Shown here: piece after piece, positions 10,366 to 18,937 of the stretch | Layout of the letters: each line of letters opens with the position of its first letter | Numbering within the stretch: position 1 is the stretch's first letter | Assembly: GCF_900184795.1 (NCBI RefSeq) | Contig: NZ_FXXN01000028.1 | Coordinates: 186,001-250,000, forward strand | Length of the DNA stretch: 64,000 nucleotides | Source of the DNA: Magnetospirillum sp. 15-1 | GTDB lineage: Bacteria > Pseudomonadota > Alphaproteobacteria > Rhodospirillales > Magnetospirillaceae | Direction of reading: 5' to 3' | Made by a program: the position numbers and the translations under genes | The notes under the pieces: generated by a model | Told to the model about the DNA's origin: nothing | The model's database searches: none | The model's input: the letters and a program-made list of their open reading frames with translations, nothing else

Positions 10366-11049
10366 ATGGGCTTGAAGGAAATCCTCGTCCATGTGGAGCC
10401 CGATGCGGCCGGGGCGGGGCGTCTCGACCTCGCCCGGGTCCTGGCGGCCGAGCATGGCGCCCGGCTGGTGGGCGTGGGGGAGGGGGATGTGGTCCCCGAG
10501 GGCGTCGACGAGTGGCGGCCCATCAGCGGGCTGAAGCAGTTGGCGCTGCATGCCCGCTACGCCGACCTGACCATCGTCGGACAGGCCCCCTCCGGTGCCT
10601 CCGACCACATCACCGAAACGCTGATGAGCGTCGGCCGCCCTTTGCTGGCGGTACCGCGCCACGGCCGCTTTCCCAGCGTCGGCCGCCGTGTTCTGGTGGC
10701 GTGGAACGCGTCCCGCGAGGCGACGCGGGCGGTGTTCGATTCCCTGCCGCTGCTGGAGGGAGCCACCAATGTCACGGTGATGACCATGGATGCCGAGGAT
10801 GACGACCGTGTCCCCGGTGCCGATATCGGCCTTACCCTGGCCCGGCACGGCATCAAGGTCGACGTGGTGCGCTCGACCCTGGGCGATATCGACGCCGGCA
10901 ACGCCCTGCTGTCGCGTGCCGCCGACCAGGGGGCCGACCTCCTGGTCATGGGGGCGTTCGGCCATTCGCCGTTGCGCGAGAAGATGCTGGGCGGCGCCAC
11001 CCGCCATATCCTCGACCACATGACCGTACCGGTCCTCCTCTCACATTGA
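10366..11049 (+). CDS. Universal stress protein (UspA family)
   Basis: A 227-residue UspA-fold protein. The C-terminal half holds the ATP-binding pattern of the family, MGAFGHSPLREKMLGGATRHIL (about residues 198-219, in which the Gly-x2-Gly-x9-Gly spacing can be followed). The N-terminal half looks like a shortened, degenerate first Usp domain, so the protein is smaller than the usual tandem form of about 270-280 residues. It starts four bases after the thiolase stop and is followed by a strong terminator, so it is the last gene of the first rightward operon. Usp proteins in catabolic operons are common, but their biochemical role is usually unknown, and I assign none here. Confidence 0.85.
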   Translation: MGLKEILVHVEPDAAGAGRLDLARVLAAEHGARLVGVGEGDVVPEGVDEWRPISGLKQLALHARYADLTIVGQAPSGASDHITETLMSVGRPLLAVPRHGRFPSVGRRVLVAWNASREATRAVFDSLPLLEGATNVTVMTMDAEDDDRVPGADIGLTLARHGIKVDVVRSTLGDIDAGNALLSRAADQGADLLVMGAFGHSPLREKMLGGATRHILDHMTVPVLLSH

Positions 11050-11066
11050 GGATGTTTCATTCGACG

Positions 11067-11105
11067 GGGGGCGGCGGATAAGGCAACAATCCGCCGCCCC
11101 CTTTT
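11067..11105 (+). terminator. Rho-independent terminator after the universal stress protein
   Basis: A perfect 13-base stem (11067-11079 with 11089-11101, GGGGGCGGCGGAT and its complement) with a nine-base loop is followed by TTTT. It separates the hydratase-thiolase-Usp operon from the aldehyde dehydrogenase gene, which starts 15 bases later and so presumably has read-through expression or its own promoter. Confidence 0.85.
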
Positions 11106-11120
11106 CCTTGGAGACTGGCT

Positions 11121-12560
11121 ATGCGTGACTGCCTGGAATTCTACATCGACGGCGCCTGGGTGAAGCCCGCCCCGGGCTCGCGTCTGCTCGACGTGATCAA
11201 CCCCGCCACCGAGCAGGTTTCCGGGCAGGTGGCGCTGGGCATCGCCGACGACGCCGTCCGCGCCATCGAGGCGGCGGCGCGTGCCTTTGCTCCTTGGGCG
11301 GCGACGCCCTTGGCCGAGCGCCTGGACATCCTCGCCAGGGTGACGGCAGGCTACGAGCGCCGCATCGACGAGATCGCCCAGGCCATCAGCCTGGAGATGG
11401 GCGCACCGCTGGAACGCTTCGCCAAGCCGGCCCAGGCCCGCGCCGGGCTGGGGCATTTCAAGACGGCCCTGGCCCTTGCCAAGACCTACGCCTTCGAGCG
11501 CCGCCAGGGCACCACCCTGGTGGTCAAGGAGCCGGTGGGCGTGGCAAGCCTGATCACGCCGTGGAACTGGCCCTTGAACCAGATCGCCTGCAAGGTGGCG
11601 CCCGCCTTGGCGGCGGGCTGCGCCATGGTTCTAAAGCCCAGCGAATTCGCCCCCTATTCGGCCCGTATCCTGGCCGAGATCATCCACGAGGCCGGTGTTC
11701 CCGCCGGCGTCTTCAACATGGTGTTCGGCGACGGCGCCGAGATCGGCCCGGTGCTGTCGTCCCATCCCCTGGTGGACATGGTGTCGTTGACCGGCTCCAA
11801 CCTCGCCGGTTCGTCGGTGATGCGCGAAGGGGCGGCGACCATCAAGAAGGTGTCGCTGGAACTGGGCGGCAAGTCGGCCAACATCATCTGCGACAGCGCC
11901 GACTTCCCCAAGGCCATGGGCCACGCGGTCAAGGCCATGATGGGCAATACGGGCCAAAGCTGCAACGCGCCGTCCAGGCTGTTCGTCCCCGCCCATCGGC
12001 TGGAGGAGGCCGAGGCTCTGGCCGCCGAACTGTGCGCCCAGATCAAGGTGGGCGATCCCCTTGACCCCGAGACGGTGATGGGCCCCATCGCCAATGCCCG
12101 CCAGTTCGACAAGGTGCGGCGTATGATCCGCACCGGCATCGAAGAGGGCGCCAGGCTAGTCTGCGGCGGTCCCGAGCGGCCCGACGGGCTTGAGGCGGGC
12201 TACTTCGTGCGTCCCACCGTGTTCAGCCGGGTCAATGACCGGATGACCATCATGCGCGAGGAAATCTTCGGCCCGGTATTGTCCATGCGCGGCTATGCCG
12301 ATCTGGATGACGCGGTGAATGGCGCCAATGATTGCGTCTACGGCCTGTCGGGCTATGTCACCGCCGGCGACCTGGACGAGGCCCGCGCCGTGGCGCGGCG
12401 GCTGCGCACCGGCATGGTGCATCTGAACGGAGCCCTGTCCCATCCCGGCGGACCGTTCGGCGGCATCCGCCAGTCGGGCGTCGGCCGCGAATGGGGCGAG
12501 GCGGGATTCGAGGAATTCCTGGAATCCAAGACCCTGTTCGGCTCCGAACCGAAGGAATAG
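11121..12560 (+). CDS. NAD(P)-dependent aldehyde dehydrogenase
   Basis: A 479-residue member of the aldehyde dehydrogenase superfamily. The coenzyme-binding segment ITPWNWPLNQIACKVAPALA begins near residue 146, the general-base glutamate lies in SLELGGKSAN near 245, and the catalytic cysteine is residue 281 in GQSCNAPSR. The C-terminal PFGGIRQSGVGRE motif is also present. It oxidises an aldehyde to the acid, or to the CoA ester in some families; the sequence looks like the hydrolytic, general substrate type. It lies directly after a terminator and four bases before an alpha/beta hydrolase, so these two probably form a second transcription unit serving the same pathway, perhaps removing an aldehyde intermediate. 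Confidence 0.9.
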   Translation: MRDCLEFYIDGAWVKPAPGSRLLDVINPATEQVSGQVALGIADDAVRAIEAAARAFAPWAATPLAERLDILARVTAGYERRIDEIAQAISLEMGAPLERFAKPAQARAGLGHFKTALALAKTYAFERRQGTTLVVKEPVGVASLITPWNWPLNQIACKVAPALAAGCAMVLKPSEFAPYSARILAEIIHEAGVPAGVFNMVFGDGAEIGPVLSSHPLVDMVSLTGSNLAGSSVMREGAATIKKVSLELGGKSANIICDSADFPKAMGHAVKAMMGNTGQSCNAPSRLFVPAHRLEEAEALAAELCAQIKVGDPLDPETVMGPIANARQFDKVRRMIRTGIEEGARLVCGGPERPDGLEAGYFVRPTVFSRVNDRMTIMREEIFGPVLSMRGYADLDDAVNGANDCVYGLSGYVTAGDLDEARAVARRLRTGMVHLNGALSHPGGPFGGIRQSGVGREWGEAGFEEFLESKTLFGSEPKE

Positions 12561-12564
12561 ACCA

Positions 12565-13509
12565 ATGCTGGAAACCGGCTTCTTCTCCCTCGGCACGCCG
12601 GGGCGTCTCGACGAGGATCTCGCCTTCGTTCTCGCCAAGGCCGCCGAGTTGAATCTGCCCAAGCTGGGTGATCTGGGGCCGGTGGAGGGGCGGGCCGAGT
12701 TCGCCCGGCGGGTGGCGCGCACCAATCCCCCGGCGCCGGAAGGGATTGTTGCCGAGGACTTCACCATCGGCGGCATTCCGGCCCGGCGCTACCAGCCGCA
12801 GGGGGGGCCGAGGAGCAAGGCCCTGCTGCTGTACTTCCACGGTGGCGGTTTCGTGGTCGGCGACCTGGAGACCCACGATCCCCATTGCCGCGCCCTGGCG
12901 GCGGACAGCGGTTCCGTGGTGGTGGCGGTGGATTACCGCCTTGCGCCCGAAAATCCCTATCCCGCCGCCATCGAGGACGGCATCGCCGCGCTGAAATGGG
13001 CGGCCAGGGAGTATGCGGGTTGGAAACTGGGAGTGGCCGGCGACAGTGCCGGCGGCACCCTGGCGGCGGTGGTGGCCTTGCATGCCCGCGACCTGGATAT
13101 TCCGCTGGCCCTGCAGATGTTGATCTACCCGGCGGTGGACCAGCGGGGTGACTTTCCCTCCCGCGTGCGGCTGGCCCGCGGCTATCTGCTGACCCAGGCC
13201 GATATGGAGTGGTTCACCGAGCAGTATTTCATCGGCCGGGCCAATCCGGTCCTCGAGCCCGATGCCTCGCCGCTGCGCGCCGCTTCCCATGCCGGGCTGG
13301 CTTCCGCTCTGGTGTTGACCTGCGGCTTCGATCCCCTGGTGGACGAGGGCGACGCCTATGCCCAGGCCTTGAAGCGGGCAGGGGTGCCGGTGCGCCATGT
13401 GCGGCTGGAGGGCTCCATTCACGGCTGTCTGGGGCTGGCCGGCTACGTCGCCTCGGGCAAGGCGGCGCTGGCGGAGGTGTGCCGGGCGTGGGGGGCTGTG
13501 GCCGCCTGA
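12565..13509 (+). CDS. Alpha/beta-hydrolase (hormone-sensitive-lipase type esterase)
   Basis: A 314-residue serine hydrolase of the HSL/family IV esterase group. The oxyanion-hole motif HGGGFVVGD lies near residue 93 and the nucleophile serine in AGDSAGGTLA near residue 157. The acidic residue is in CGFDPLVDEGDAYA near 253 and the histidine in GSIHGCLGL near 290. It would hydrolyse a carboxylic ester or a short thioester. It follows the aldehyde dehydrogenase after four bases and shares its transcript. Whether it feeds the pathway by de-esterifying the substrate or acts as a thioesterase relieving CoA trapping cannot be told from the sequence. Confidence 0.88.
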   Translation: MLETGFFSLGTPGRLDEDLAFVLAKAAELNLPKLGDLGPVEGRAEFARRVARTNPPAPEGIVAEDFTIGGIPARRYQPQGGPRSKALLLYFHGGGFVVGDLETHDPHCRALAADSGSVVVAVDYRLAPENPYPAAIEDGIAALKWAAREYAGWKLGVAGDSAGGTLAAVVALHARDLDIPLALQMLIYPAVDQRGDFPSRVRLARGYLLTQADMEWFTEQYFIGRANPVLEPDASPLRAASHAGLASALVLTCGFDPLVDEGDAYAQALKRAGVPVRHVRLEGSIHGCLGLAGYVASGKAALAEVCRAWGAVAA

Positions 13510-13550
13510 TTCGTTGAACGGCCATTCAATGATGGTTGACTCTCGCAACG

Positions 13551-13592
13551 GAATGAATGAACATTCAGTCAGATTGAATGGTCAGTCAATTC
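13551..13592. promoter_or_regulatory. Candidate operator (TetR-type) before the second hydratase operon
   Basis: An AT-rich patch in GC-rich DNA holds two overlapping imperfect inverted repeats: TGAACATTCA (13558-13567) and ATTGA-N8-TCAAT (13573-13590). The first recurs as its reverse complement, TGAATGTTCA, across the next gene junction (14367-14376). It sits 10-50 bases before the start codon at 13602. The TetR gene closing this cluster, or the IclR regulator, is the natural candidate ligand-responsive protein. Confidence 0.5.
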
Positions 13593-13601
13593 GAGGCGTG
13601 A

Positions 13602-14369
13602 ATGTCCTTCTCCGTGCTGAATACCGCCCGCCGTGGCGCCGTCTTCGTGGTCACCCTGGCCAGTCCGCCGGTCAATGCCCTGTCCCGCGCCCTGATCAAG
13701 GACCTGCATGCCGCCATGGATATGGTGGAGGCGGACAAGTCCATCCGTGTCCTGCATGTGCGTTCCGAGCAGAAGGCGTTCTGCGCCGGTGCCGATCTGG
13801 CCGAGATGCGCGAGAATCTGGCCAATCCCGATCTGGTGGATGCCCAGATCGCCTTTGTCCGCGACCTGCAGAACGTCTTGAAGCGCATCGAGACCCTGCC
13901 GCTCGCCACCGTCGCCGAGGTGGGCGGCGCGGCCATGGGCGGCGGGCTGGAACTGGCGCTGGCCTGTGATTTCCGCATCGCCGCCGACGAGGCCAAGCTG
14001 GCCCTGCCCGAGGTCAATCTCGGCCTTATTCCGGGGGCGGGGGGAACCCAGCGCCTGACCCGCCTGTGCGGCCCGGCCATCGCCAAGCGGCTGATCCTGG
14101 GCGCCGAAATCCTCGACGGCCGGAGCGCCGCCCAGATGGGCATCGTCCATTGGTCGGCGCCGCGCGCCGAACTGGCCGACAAGGCCGCGACGCTCGCCGA
14201 TCGCATCGCCACCCTGCCGCGCGCCGCCGTGGCGGCGTCCAAGTCCTGCATCGAGGCCTCCCTCGACCCGTCCCGCGACGGCTACGAGGAGGAGCTGACC
14301 GCCACCCGTGACCTGTTGTTGCACGAACCCGAGACCCGCCACCGGGTCGAGGCGTTCCTGTCCAAGTGA
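13602..14369 (+). CDS. Enoyl-CoA hydratase/isomerase family protein
   Basis: A 255-residue crotonase-fold protein. The oxyanion hole is formed by KAFCAGADLAEM near residue 58 and GGAAMGGGLELALACDF near 108, and the catalytic-position glutamate lies in LPEVNLGLIPGAGGTQRL near 134. The ATG at 13602 follows GAGG with a short spacer. It is the second of three crotonase-family genes in the island and starts a new operon behind a candidate operator. The next gene, an SDR, begins 24 bases after its stop. It probably hydrates an unsaturated CoA ester in the ring-processing or side-chain part of the pathway; the specific substrate is unknown. Confidence 0.9.
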   Translation: MSFSVLNTARRGAVFVVTLASPPVNALSRALIKDLHAAMDMVEADKSIRVLHVRSEQKAFCAGADLAEMRENLANPDLVDAQIAFVRDLQNVLKRIETLPLATVAEVGGAAMGGGLELALACDFRIAADEAKLALPEVNLGLIPGAGGTQRLTRLCGPAIAKRLILGAEILDGRSAAQMGIVHWSAPRAELADKAATLADRIATLPRAAVAASKSCIEASLDPSRDGYEEELTATRDLLLHEPETRHRVEAFLSK

Positions 14370-14392
14370 ATGTTCATCAAAGGAGCAAGGAA

Positions 14393-15139
14393 ATGAAGTT
14401 CGAGGATAAAGTCGCCCTGATCACAGGCGGTGCGTCGGGCATCGGCCTGTGCACCGTCACCTCCATGGCCGAGTTGGGTGCCGACGTGCTGATCGCCGAC
14501 ATCAACGTCGAAGCCGGCGAGAAGGCGGCGGCCGGCTTGAAGGCCCGGGGCTTCAAGGCCGAGTTCGTGCGTCTCGACGTCACCGACAAGGCCAATATCG
14601 CCAAGGTGAAGGAGCATGTGCTCGCCACCCGCGGCCGCCTCGACATCCTGTGCAACGTGGCGGGCTGGGGCCATATCCAGCCGTTCGTCGACAACGACGA
14701 CGCCTTCATCGCCAAGGTTATGAGCCTCAACCTGTCGGGTCCCATCGAGCTGATCCGCGCCTTCTTCCCCATGATGATCGAGAAGAAGACCGGCAAGATC
14801 GTCAACGTCGCCTCCGACGCCGGCCGCGTCGGGTCCTTGGGCGAAAGCGTCTATTCGGCGGCCAAGGGCGGCCTGATCGCCTTCTCCAAGGCGCTGGCCC
14901 GCGAGGGTGCCCGCTACAACATCAACGTCAACGCCATCTGCCCCGGCCCGACCGACACCCCGCTGCTCAAGTCCGAGCCGGAAAAGTTCCTCGAGGCCTT
15001 CCTCAAGGTCATTCCCATGCGCCGCTTCGGCCAGCCGCAGGAAGTGGCCGATTCCATCGTCTTCATGGCTTCCAACCGCGCCGATTACATCACCGGCCAG
15101 GTTCTGTCGGTCAACGGCGGCATCACCATGGTGGGCTAA
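14393..15139 (+). CDS. BadH-like short-chain dehydrogenase/reductase
   Basis: A 248-residue NAD(P)-dependent SDR. The cofactor motif [10 protein letters not shown] lies near residue 12, the NVAGW motif near 86, the catalytic serine in [11 protein letters not shown] near 137, and tyrosine and lysine in YSAAKGGL near 150. From memory of Rhodopseudomonas BadH (2-hydroxycyclohexanecarboxyl-CoA dehydrogenase), the shared segments NxAGW, SDA-RVGS-GE and CPGPTDT-LL make this its nearest recognised relative. It would oxidise a ring or side-chain 2-hydroxyacyl-CoA. The frame opens earlier at a GTG overlapping the previous stop, but the ATG at 14393 follows AGGAG at ideal spacing. Neighbouring hydratases suggest it takes a hydrated CoA ester as substrate. 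Confidence 0.88.
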   Translation: MKFEDKVALITGGASGIGLCTVTSMAELGADVLIADINVEAGEKAAAGLKARGFKAEFVRLDVTDKANIAKVKEHVLATRGRLDILCNVAGWGHIQPFVDNDDAFIAKVMSLNLSGPIELIRAFFPMMIEKKTGKIVNVASDAGRVGSLGESVYSAAKGGLIAFSKALAREGARYNINVNAICPGPTDTPLLKSEPEKFLEAFLKVIPMRRFGQPQEVADSIVFMASNRADYITGQVLSVNGGITMVG

Positions 15140-15177
15140 GGGCCCCCTTCGCAACATCGAGACAAGAGGACAATCCC

Positions 15178-15996
15178 ATGCGTAAGTTCAAGGCAGCCGA
15201 GTACAAGGCCACCCATTTCGACTGGAAAGTGGACGGCAAGGTGGCGACGCTCACCCTCAACCGTCCTGACAGAAAAAATCCGCTGACCTTTGATTCTTAT
15301 GGCGAACTCCGTGATCTGTTCGAGAACATGGTCTATGCCGACGACGTCAAGGCGGTGGTCGTCACCGGTTCGGGCGGCAATTTCTGCTCGGGCGGCGACG
15401 TGCACGAGATCATCGGCCCGCTGACCAAGATGGACATGCCCGAGCTGCTGGAATTCACCCGCATGACCGGCGACGCGGTGCGCGCCATGCGCAATGCGCC
15501 CCAGCCGATCATCGCCGCCATCGACGGCATCTGCGCCGGTGCCGGTACCATGCTGGGCTGCGCCTCGGACATCCGCCTGGGCACCGCGCGCTCCAAGGTG
15601 GCCTTCCTGTTCGTCCGTGTCGGTCTGGCCGGCGCCGACATGGGCGCCTGCACCCTGCTGCCCCGCCTGATCGGCCTGTCGCGCGCCGCCGAGCTGCTTT
15701 ACACCGGCCGTGCCATGGGTGGCGAGGAGGCCGAGCGCGTCGGCTACTACAACTCGCTCCATGCCCCGGAGGAACTGCTGGACGCCGCCAACAAGCTGGC
15801 CCACTCCCTGGCCACCGGCCCGACCTTCGGTCACGCCATGACCAAGAAGATGCTGTGGCAGGAATGGAACCACGGTCTGGGCGAGTGCATCGAGGCCGAG
15901 GCCCAGGCCCAGGCCATCTGCATGCAGACCAAGGACTTCGAGCGGGCCTATATCGCCTTCGCCAACAAGCAGGCGCCGATCTTCGAAGGCAACTAA
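15178..15996 (+). CDS. Enoyl-CoA hydratase family protein
   Basis: A 272-residue crotonase-fold protein starting at an ATG preceded by AGAGGA. The oxyanion-hole segments are [12 protein letters not shown] near residue 69 and [16 protein letters not shown] near 118. It differs from ordinary hydratases: the segment after the second motif reads [20 protein letters not shown], without the usual PEV/PExxxG pattern, so a non-hydratase crotonase reaction such as ring hydrolysis or isomerisation is possible. From memory, close homologues accompany aerobic CoA-dependent 2-aminobenzoate pathways beside a BadH-like SDR and acyl-CoA dehydrogenase. The monooxygenase of that pathway is not in this window, so that resemblance should be treated as a hint only. 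Confidence 0.87.
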   Translation: MRKFKAAEYKATHFDWKVDGKVATLTLNRPDRKNPLTFDSYGELRDLFENMVYADDVKAVVVTGSGGNFCSGGDVHEIIGPLTKMDMPELLEFTRMTGDAVRAMRNAPQPIIAAIDGICAGAGTMLGCASDIRLGTARSKVAFLFVRVGLAGADMGACTLLPRLIGLSRAAELLYTGRAMGGEEAERVGYYNSLHAPEELLDAANKLAHSLATGPTFGHAMTKKMLWQEWNHGLGECIEAEAQAQAICMQTKDFERAYIAFANKQAPIFEGN

Positions 15997-16100
15997 GGTT
16001 CGAGCGAGTGAAACGAGCGCGGGAGCATTGAGCGGCCCGTAGCGCAGCGAAGGAGCCAAGGGGGCAGAAGCCCCCGCCCGGCGCCTGAGGGAAAAATACC
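15997..16100. repeat. Intergenic spacer with GC-rich hairpin
   Basis: The spacer between the third hydratase and the second acyl-CoA dehydrogenase contains a GGGGGC-AGAA-GCCCCC hairpin (16060-16075), preceded by short CGAG/GCGA-rich strings. No T-run follows, so it is not a classic terminator. It may be a dispersed repeat or an mRNA-stabilising stem within the operon. Confidence 0.45.
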
Positions 16101-17285
16101 ATGAGTGATGCCACGTTCCTCGACTGGCCCTTTCTCGACGAGTCCCACCGCGCGTTCGCCGCGTCGCTTGAGGACTGGGCCAACACCATCCTCCCAGGGG
16201 TGTGTCCCGAGGACGAGGCGCATGGCCCCGCCATGGACCAGACCGCCCGACGCCTGGTAACGGCTCTGGGAAAGGCGGGGTTCCTGCGGGCGGCCATTCC
16301 GGCCGCCCATGGCGGGCGGGCCAAGGATTTCGATGTGCGGGCGCTTTGCCTGGGCCGCGAAATCCTGGCCCGCCACGCCGGTCTTGCCGATTTCGCCTTC
16401 GCCATGCAGGGGTTGGGCAGTGCCGCCATCACCCTGTTCGGCAACCAGGAGCAACAGGCCCGCTACCTGCCCAAGGTGGGAACGGGCGAATCCATCGCCG
16501 CCTTCGCCATTTCCGAGGCCGACGCCGGCTCGGACGTGGGGGCCATGAGCACCAGGGCGGTTCCGGACGGTGACCATTACGTCATCGACGGTGCCAAGAC
16601 CTGGATTTCCAATGCCGGGCTGGCCGATTTCTATACCGTCTTTGCCCGTATCGGCGACGAGCCGGGGGCCAAGAATCTGGTGGCCTTCGTGGTGGATGCC
16701 GATACGCCCGGCCTGTCGGTCTCCGAGCGTATCGACGTCATCGCGCCCCACCCCCTGGGCTCGCTCAGGTTCGAGAACATGCGGGTGCCGGCCGCCAATA
16801 TGCTGGGCAAGCCCGGCGACGGCTTCAAGGTGGCCATGAGCGTGCTGGACGTGTTCCGCACCACGGTTGGCGCCGCCGCCCTGGGCTTCGCGCGGCGTGC
16901 CATGGACGAGGCGGTTTCCCGTTCGCTGAAGCGCAAGGCCTTCGGCTCCAAGCTGGCCGATTTCCAACTGATTCAGGCCAAGATCGCCGATATGGCGGTG
17001 GCGGTGGACACCTCGGCCCTGCTGATCTACCGCTCGGCATGGACCAAGGATACCAAGGGTGGCCGCGTCACCCGCGAGGCCTCCATGGCCAAGCTGTGGG
17101 CCACCGAGCAGGCCCAGATGGTCATCGATCAGGCGGTGCAGATCTGGGGCGGCCTGGGGGTGATCAGCGGCATGACGGTGGAACAACTCTACCGCGAGAT
17201 CCGTGCCTTGCGTATCTATGAAGGCACCAGCGAGATCCAGAAGCTGGTGATCGCCTCCAAGGTTTACGAAGGATTGAGCCCATGA
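16101..17285 (+). CDS. Acyl-CoA dehydrogenase family protein
   Basis: A 394-residue FAD-dependent dehydrogenase. Substrate and flavin contacts are seen in [15 protein letters not shown] near residue 136, and the catalytic glutamate lies in [16 protein letters not shown] near 371. The flavin-contact segment reads [11 protein letters not shown] near 346, where most family members have QxxGGxGY, so the usual aromatic residue is replaced. It is distant from the dehydrogenase at 4721-5872 and probably handles a different intermediate. Its stop overlaps the next start (ATGA), coupling it to the SDR that follows. A role in desaturating a cyclic or branched CoA ester fits the cluster but is not proven by the sequence. 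Confidence 0.9.
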   Translation: MSDATFLDWPFLDESHRAFAASLEDWANTILPGVCPEDEAHGPAMDQTARRLVTALGKAGFLRAAIPAAHGGRAKDFDVRALCLGREILARHAGLADFAFAMQGLGSAAITLFGNQEQQARYLPKVGTGESIAAFAISEADAGSDVGAMSTRAVPDGDHYVIDGAKTWISNAGLADFYTVFARIGDEPGAKNLVAFVVDADTPGLSVSERIDVIAPHPLGSLRFENMRVPAANMLGKPGDGFKVAMSVLDVFRTTVGAAALGFARRAMDEAVSRSLKRKAFGSKLADFQLIQAKIADMAVAVDTSALLIYRSAWTKDTKGGRVTREASMAKLWATEQAQMVIDQAVQIWGGLGVISGMTVEQLYREIRALRIYEGTSEIQKLVIASKVYEGLSP

Positions 17286-18067
17286 TGGGTGACGCAAGGC
17301 CGCTGGCCGGCCGACACGCTCTGGTTACCGGCGGCGGGCGGGGCATCGGCGCCGCCATCGCCCGCCAGATGCTGGCCCTGGGGGCCGCCGTCACCATCAC
17401 CGGCCGCGATGCCGGCCGGCTGGACAAGGCCGCCGGCGACATGGCCGGGCTCGGCCGGGCCCAGGGCATCGCCGTGGACGTCAACGACGCCCAGGCCATT
17501 CAGTCCGGCTTCGCCCAGGCCGCCCAAACCTTCGGTCCCATCGCCGTCCTGGTCAACAATGCCGGTATCGCCAAGGCGGCGCCCTTTGCCAAAACCGATC
17601 TGTCCCTGTGGAACGATATCCTGCGTACCGACCTGACCGGTGCCTTTCTCTGCACCCAGGCGGCGCTTCCCGACATGCTGAAGGCGGGCTGGGGCCGGGT
17701 GGTCAACGTGGCTTCGACGGCGGGGCTGACCGGGATGGCCTATTGCGCCGCCTATTGCGCCGCCAAGCATGGGCTGATCGGCATGACCCGCGCCCTGGCG
17801 GTGGAACTGGCCGCCAAGCCGGTGACCGTCAACGCCGTCTGCCCCGGCTATACCGAGACGGATATCGTCGAGGAAACCATCGCCAATATCGTCGCCAAGA
17901 CCGGTAGGACGCGCCAGGACGCGCTGGCCCAACTGGTGGCCGCCAACCCGCAGCAGCGCCTGATCAAGCCGGAAGAGGTGGCCGAGGCGGTGGCCTGGCT
18001 GTGCCTGCCCGGTTCGTCCGCCATCACCGGCCAAAGCATCGCCGTGGCGGGCGGGGAGTTGATGTAG
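17282..18067 (+). CDS. Short-chain dehydrogenase/reductase (FabG-like)
   Basis: A 261-residue SDR. The cofactor glycine motif [10 protein letters not shown] lies near residue 18, the NNAG motif in [12 protein letters not shown] near 94, the catalytic serine in [10 protein letters not shown] near 142, and tyrosine-x3-lysine in [10 protein letters not shown] near 158. The C-terminal CPGYTETDI and [11 protein letters not shown] segments are typical of 3-hydroxyacyl-CoA or 3-oxoacyl reductases. It overlaps the preceding acyl-CoA dehydrogenase by four bases, so it probably acts two steps after it, on the hydrated product. A role as a 3-hydroxyacyl-CoA dehydrogenase of the island is my preferred reading; acetoacetyl-CoA reductase activity is an alternative. 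Confidence 0.88.
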   Translation: MMGDARPLAGRHALVTGGGRGIGAAIARQMLALGAAVTITGRDAGRLDKAAGDMAGLGRAQGIAVDVNDAQAIQSGFAQAAQTFGPIAVLVNNAGIAKAAPFAKTDLSLWNDILRTDLTGAFLCTQAALPDMLKAGWGRVVNVASTAGLTGMAYCAAYCAAKHGLIGMTRALAVELAAKPVTVNAVCPGYTETDIVEETIANIVAKTGRTRQDALAQLVAANPQQRLIKPEEVAEAVAWLCLPGSSAITGQSIAVAGGELM

Positions 18068-18121
18068 GGATTGACGGGCGGGTAGGGGCGGAGTAGTCGG
18101 GAACGCAGATTTCCCCGACAT

Positions 18122-18183
18122 CGTCATGCCCGGACTTGATCCGGGCATCCATGGATTGCCGGGTCGAGCCCGGCAATGACGGG
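18122..18183. repeat. Composite palindromic intergenic repeat, copy 2
   Basis: The same two-hairpin element as at 1861-1965, here compact: GCCCGGACTTGATCCGGGC followed by TTGCCGGGTCGAGCCCGGCAA, bounded by GTCAT and ATGAC. It lies between the last catabolic SDR and the TetR gene. Confidence 0.8.
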
Positions 18184-18207
18184 CATATGGGAAGGGCGGA
18201 ACGCTGA

Positions 18208-18885
18208 ATGGACAACAAGCCGGGTACGGTTCACGACGTCAAGGCCCAGGTCAGCGACGAGGCGCTGGTCACCCGGCGGCGCGGCCAGATCATCGCGGCG
18301 GCGGTGGAGCTGTTCTCGCATCAGGGCTTCTACCGCACCACCATCCAGGACGTGGCCAAGAAGGCGGGCGTCTCCGCCGGGCTGATCTACCAGTACGTCA
18401 GCGACAAGGAGGACGTGCTGCTGCTCGCCCTGCTGTCGGTGCTGGAATCCTATAAGCACGAGATTCCGGCGGCGCTGGAGGGGCTTTCCGACCCGCTGGA
18501 GCGTTTCCAGGCGGCCATCCGCGCCTATTGCCGGGTGGTGGACCAACGGCGCGAGGCCACGGTTCTCGCCTATCGCTCCACCAAATCGCTGCCCGACGAT
18601 CGCCGCCAGTTGATCAAGGATTGCGAGATCGAGACCAACGGCATGATCGCCGCCTGTCTGTCCGACTGCATCCGGTGCGGGCTGATGCGCGAGGTCAACG
18701 TGGAACTGGTGACCTACCAGCTGGTCACCTTCGCCCATAGCTGGGCACTGAAGCACTGGCGCCTCAAGGATCAGTGCGACCTGGAGGAATACGTGGCCGA
18801 GGGCCTCGATTTCTTCGCCCATGCCCTGCTGACGCCCAAGGGCTGGCGGCAGTGGAAAAGGATGGCGGACGCCACGACCGGTTGA
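18208..18885 (+). CDS. TetR-family transcriptional regulator
   Basis: A 225-residue repressor-type protein. The N-terminal helix-turn-helix spans about residues 27-73 ([20 protein letters not shown], then [20 protein letters not shown]), the canonical TetR DNA-binding domain. The remaining helices form the ligand-binding domain, which is not conserved enough to name a ligand. Its position at the end of the catabolic island, and the TGAATGTTCA-type repeats at 13551-13592 and 14367-14376, make it a candidate regulator of the third block. Several TetR proteins of beta-oxidation clusters respond to acyl-CoA esters; that is inference here. Its stop codon overlaps the -35 element of the parC promoter. 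Confidence 0.9.
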   Translation: MDNKPGTVHDVKAQVSDEALVTRRRGQIIAAAVELFSHQGFYRTTIQDVAKKAGVSAGLIYQYVSDKEDVLLLALLSVLESYKHEIPAALEGLSDPLERFQAAIRAYCRVVDQRREATVLAYRSTKSLPDDRRQLIKDCEIETNGMIAACLSDCIRCGLMREVNVELVTYQLVTFAHSWALKHWRLKDQCDLEEYVAEGLDFFAHALLTPKGWRQWKRMADATTG

Positions 18886-18909
18886 CCCTCCCGCTGCATC
18901 GGGTACTAT
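18882..18909 (+). promoter_or_regulatory. Sigma-70-type promoter for parC
   Basis: TTGACC (18882-18887) and TACTAT (18904-18909) are separated by 16 bases and lie 29 bases before the parC start codon. The -35 box overlaps the stop of the TetR gene, so parC is transcribed independently of the catabolic cluster. Confidence 0.65.
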
Positions 18910-18937
18910 ATCTGGCCTTAAAAGCCAGAGGATTGTA

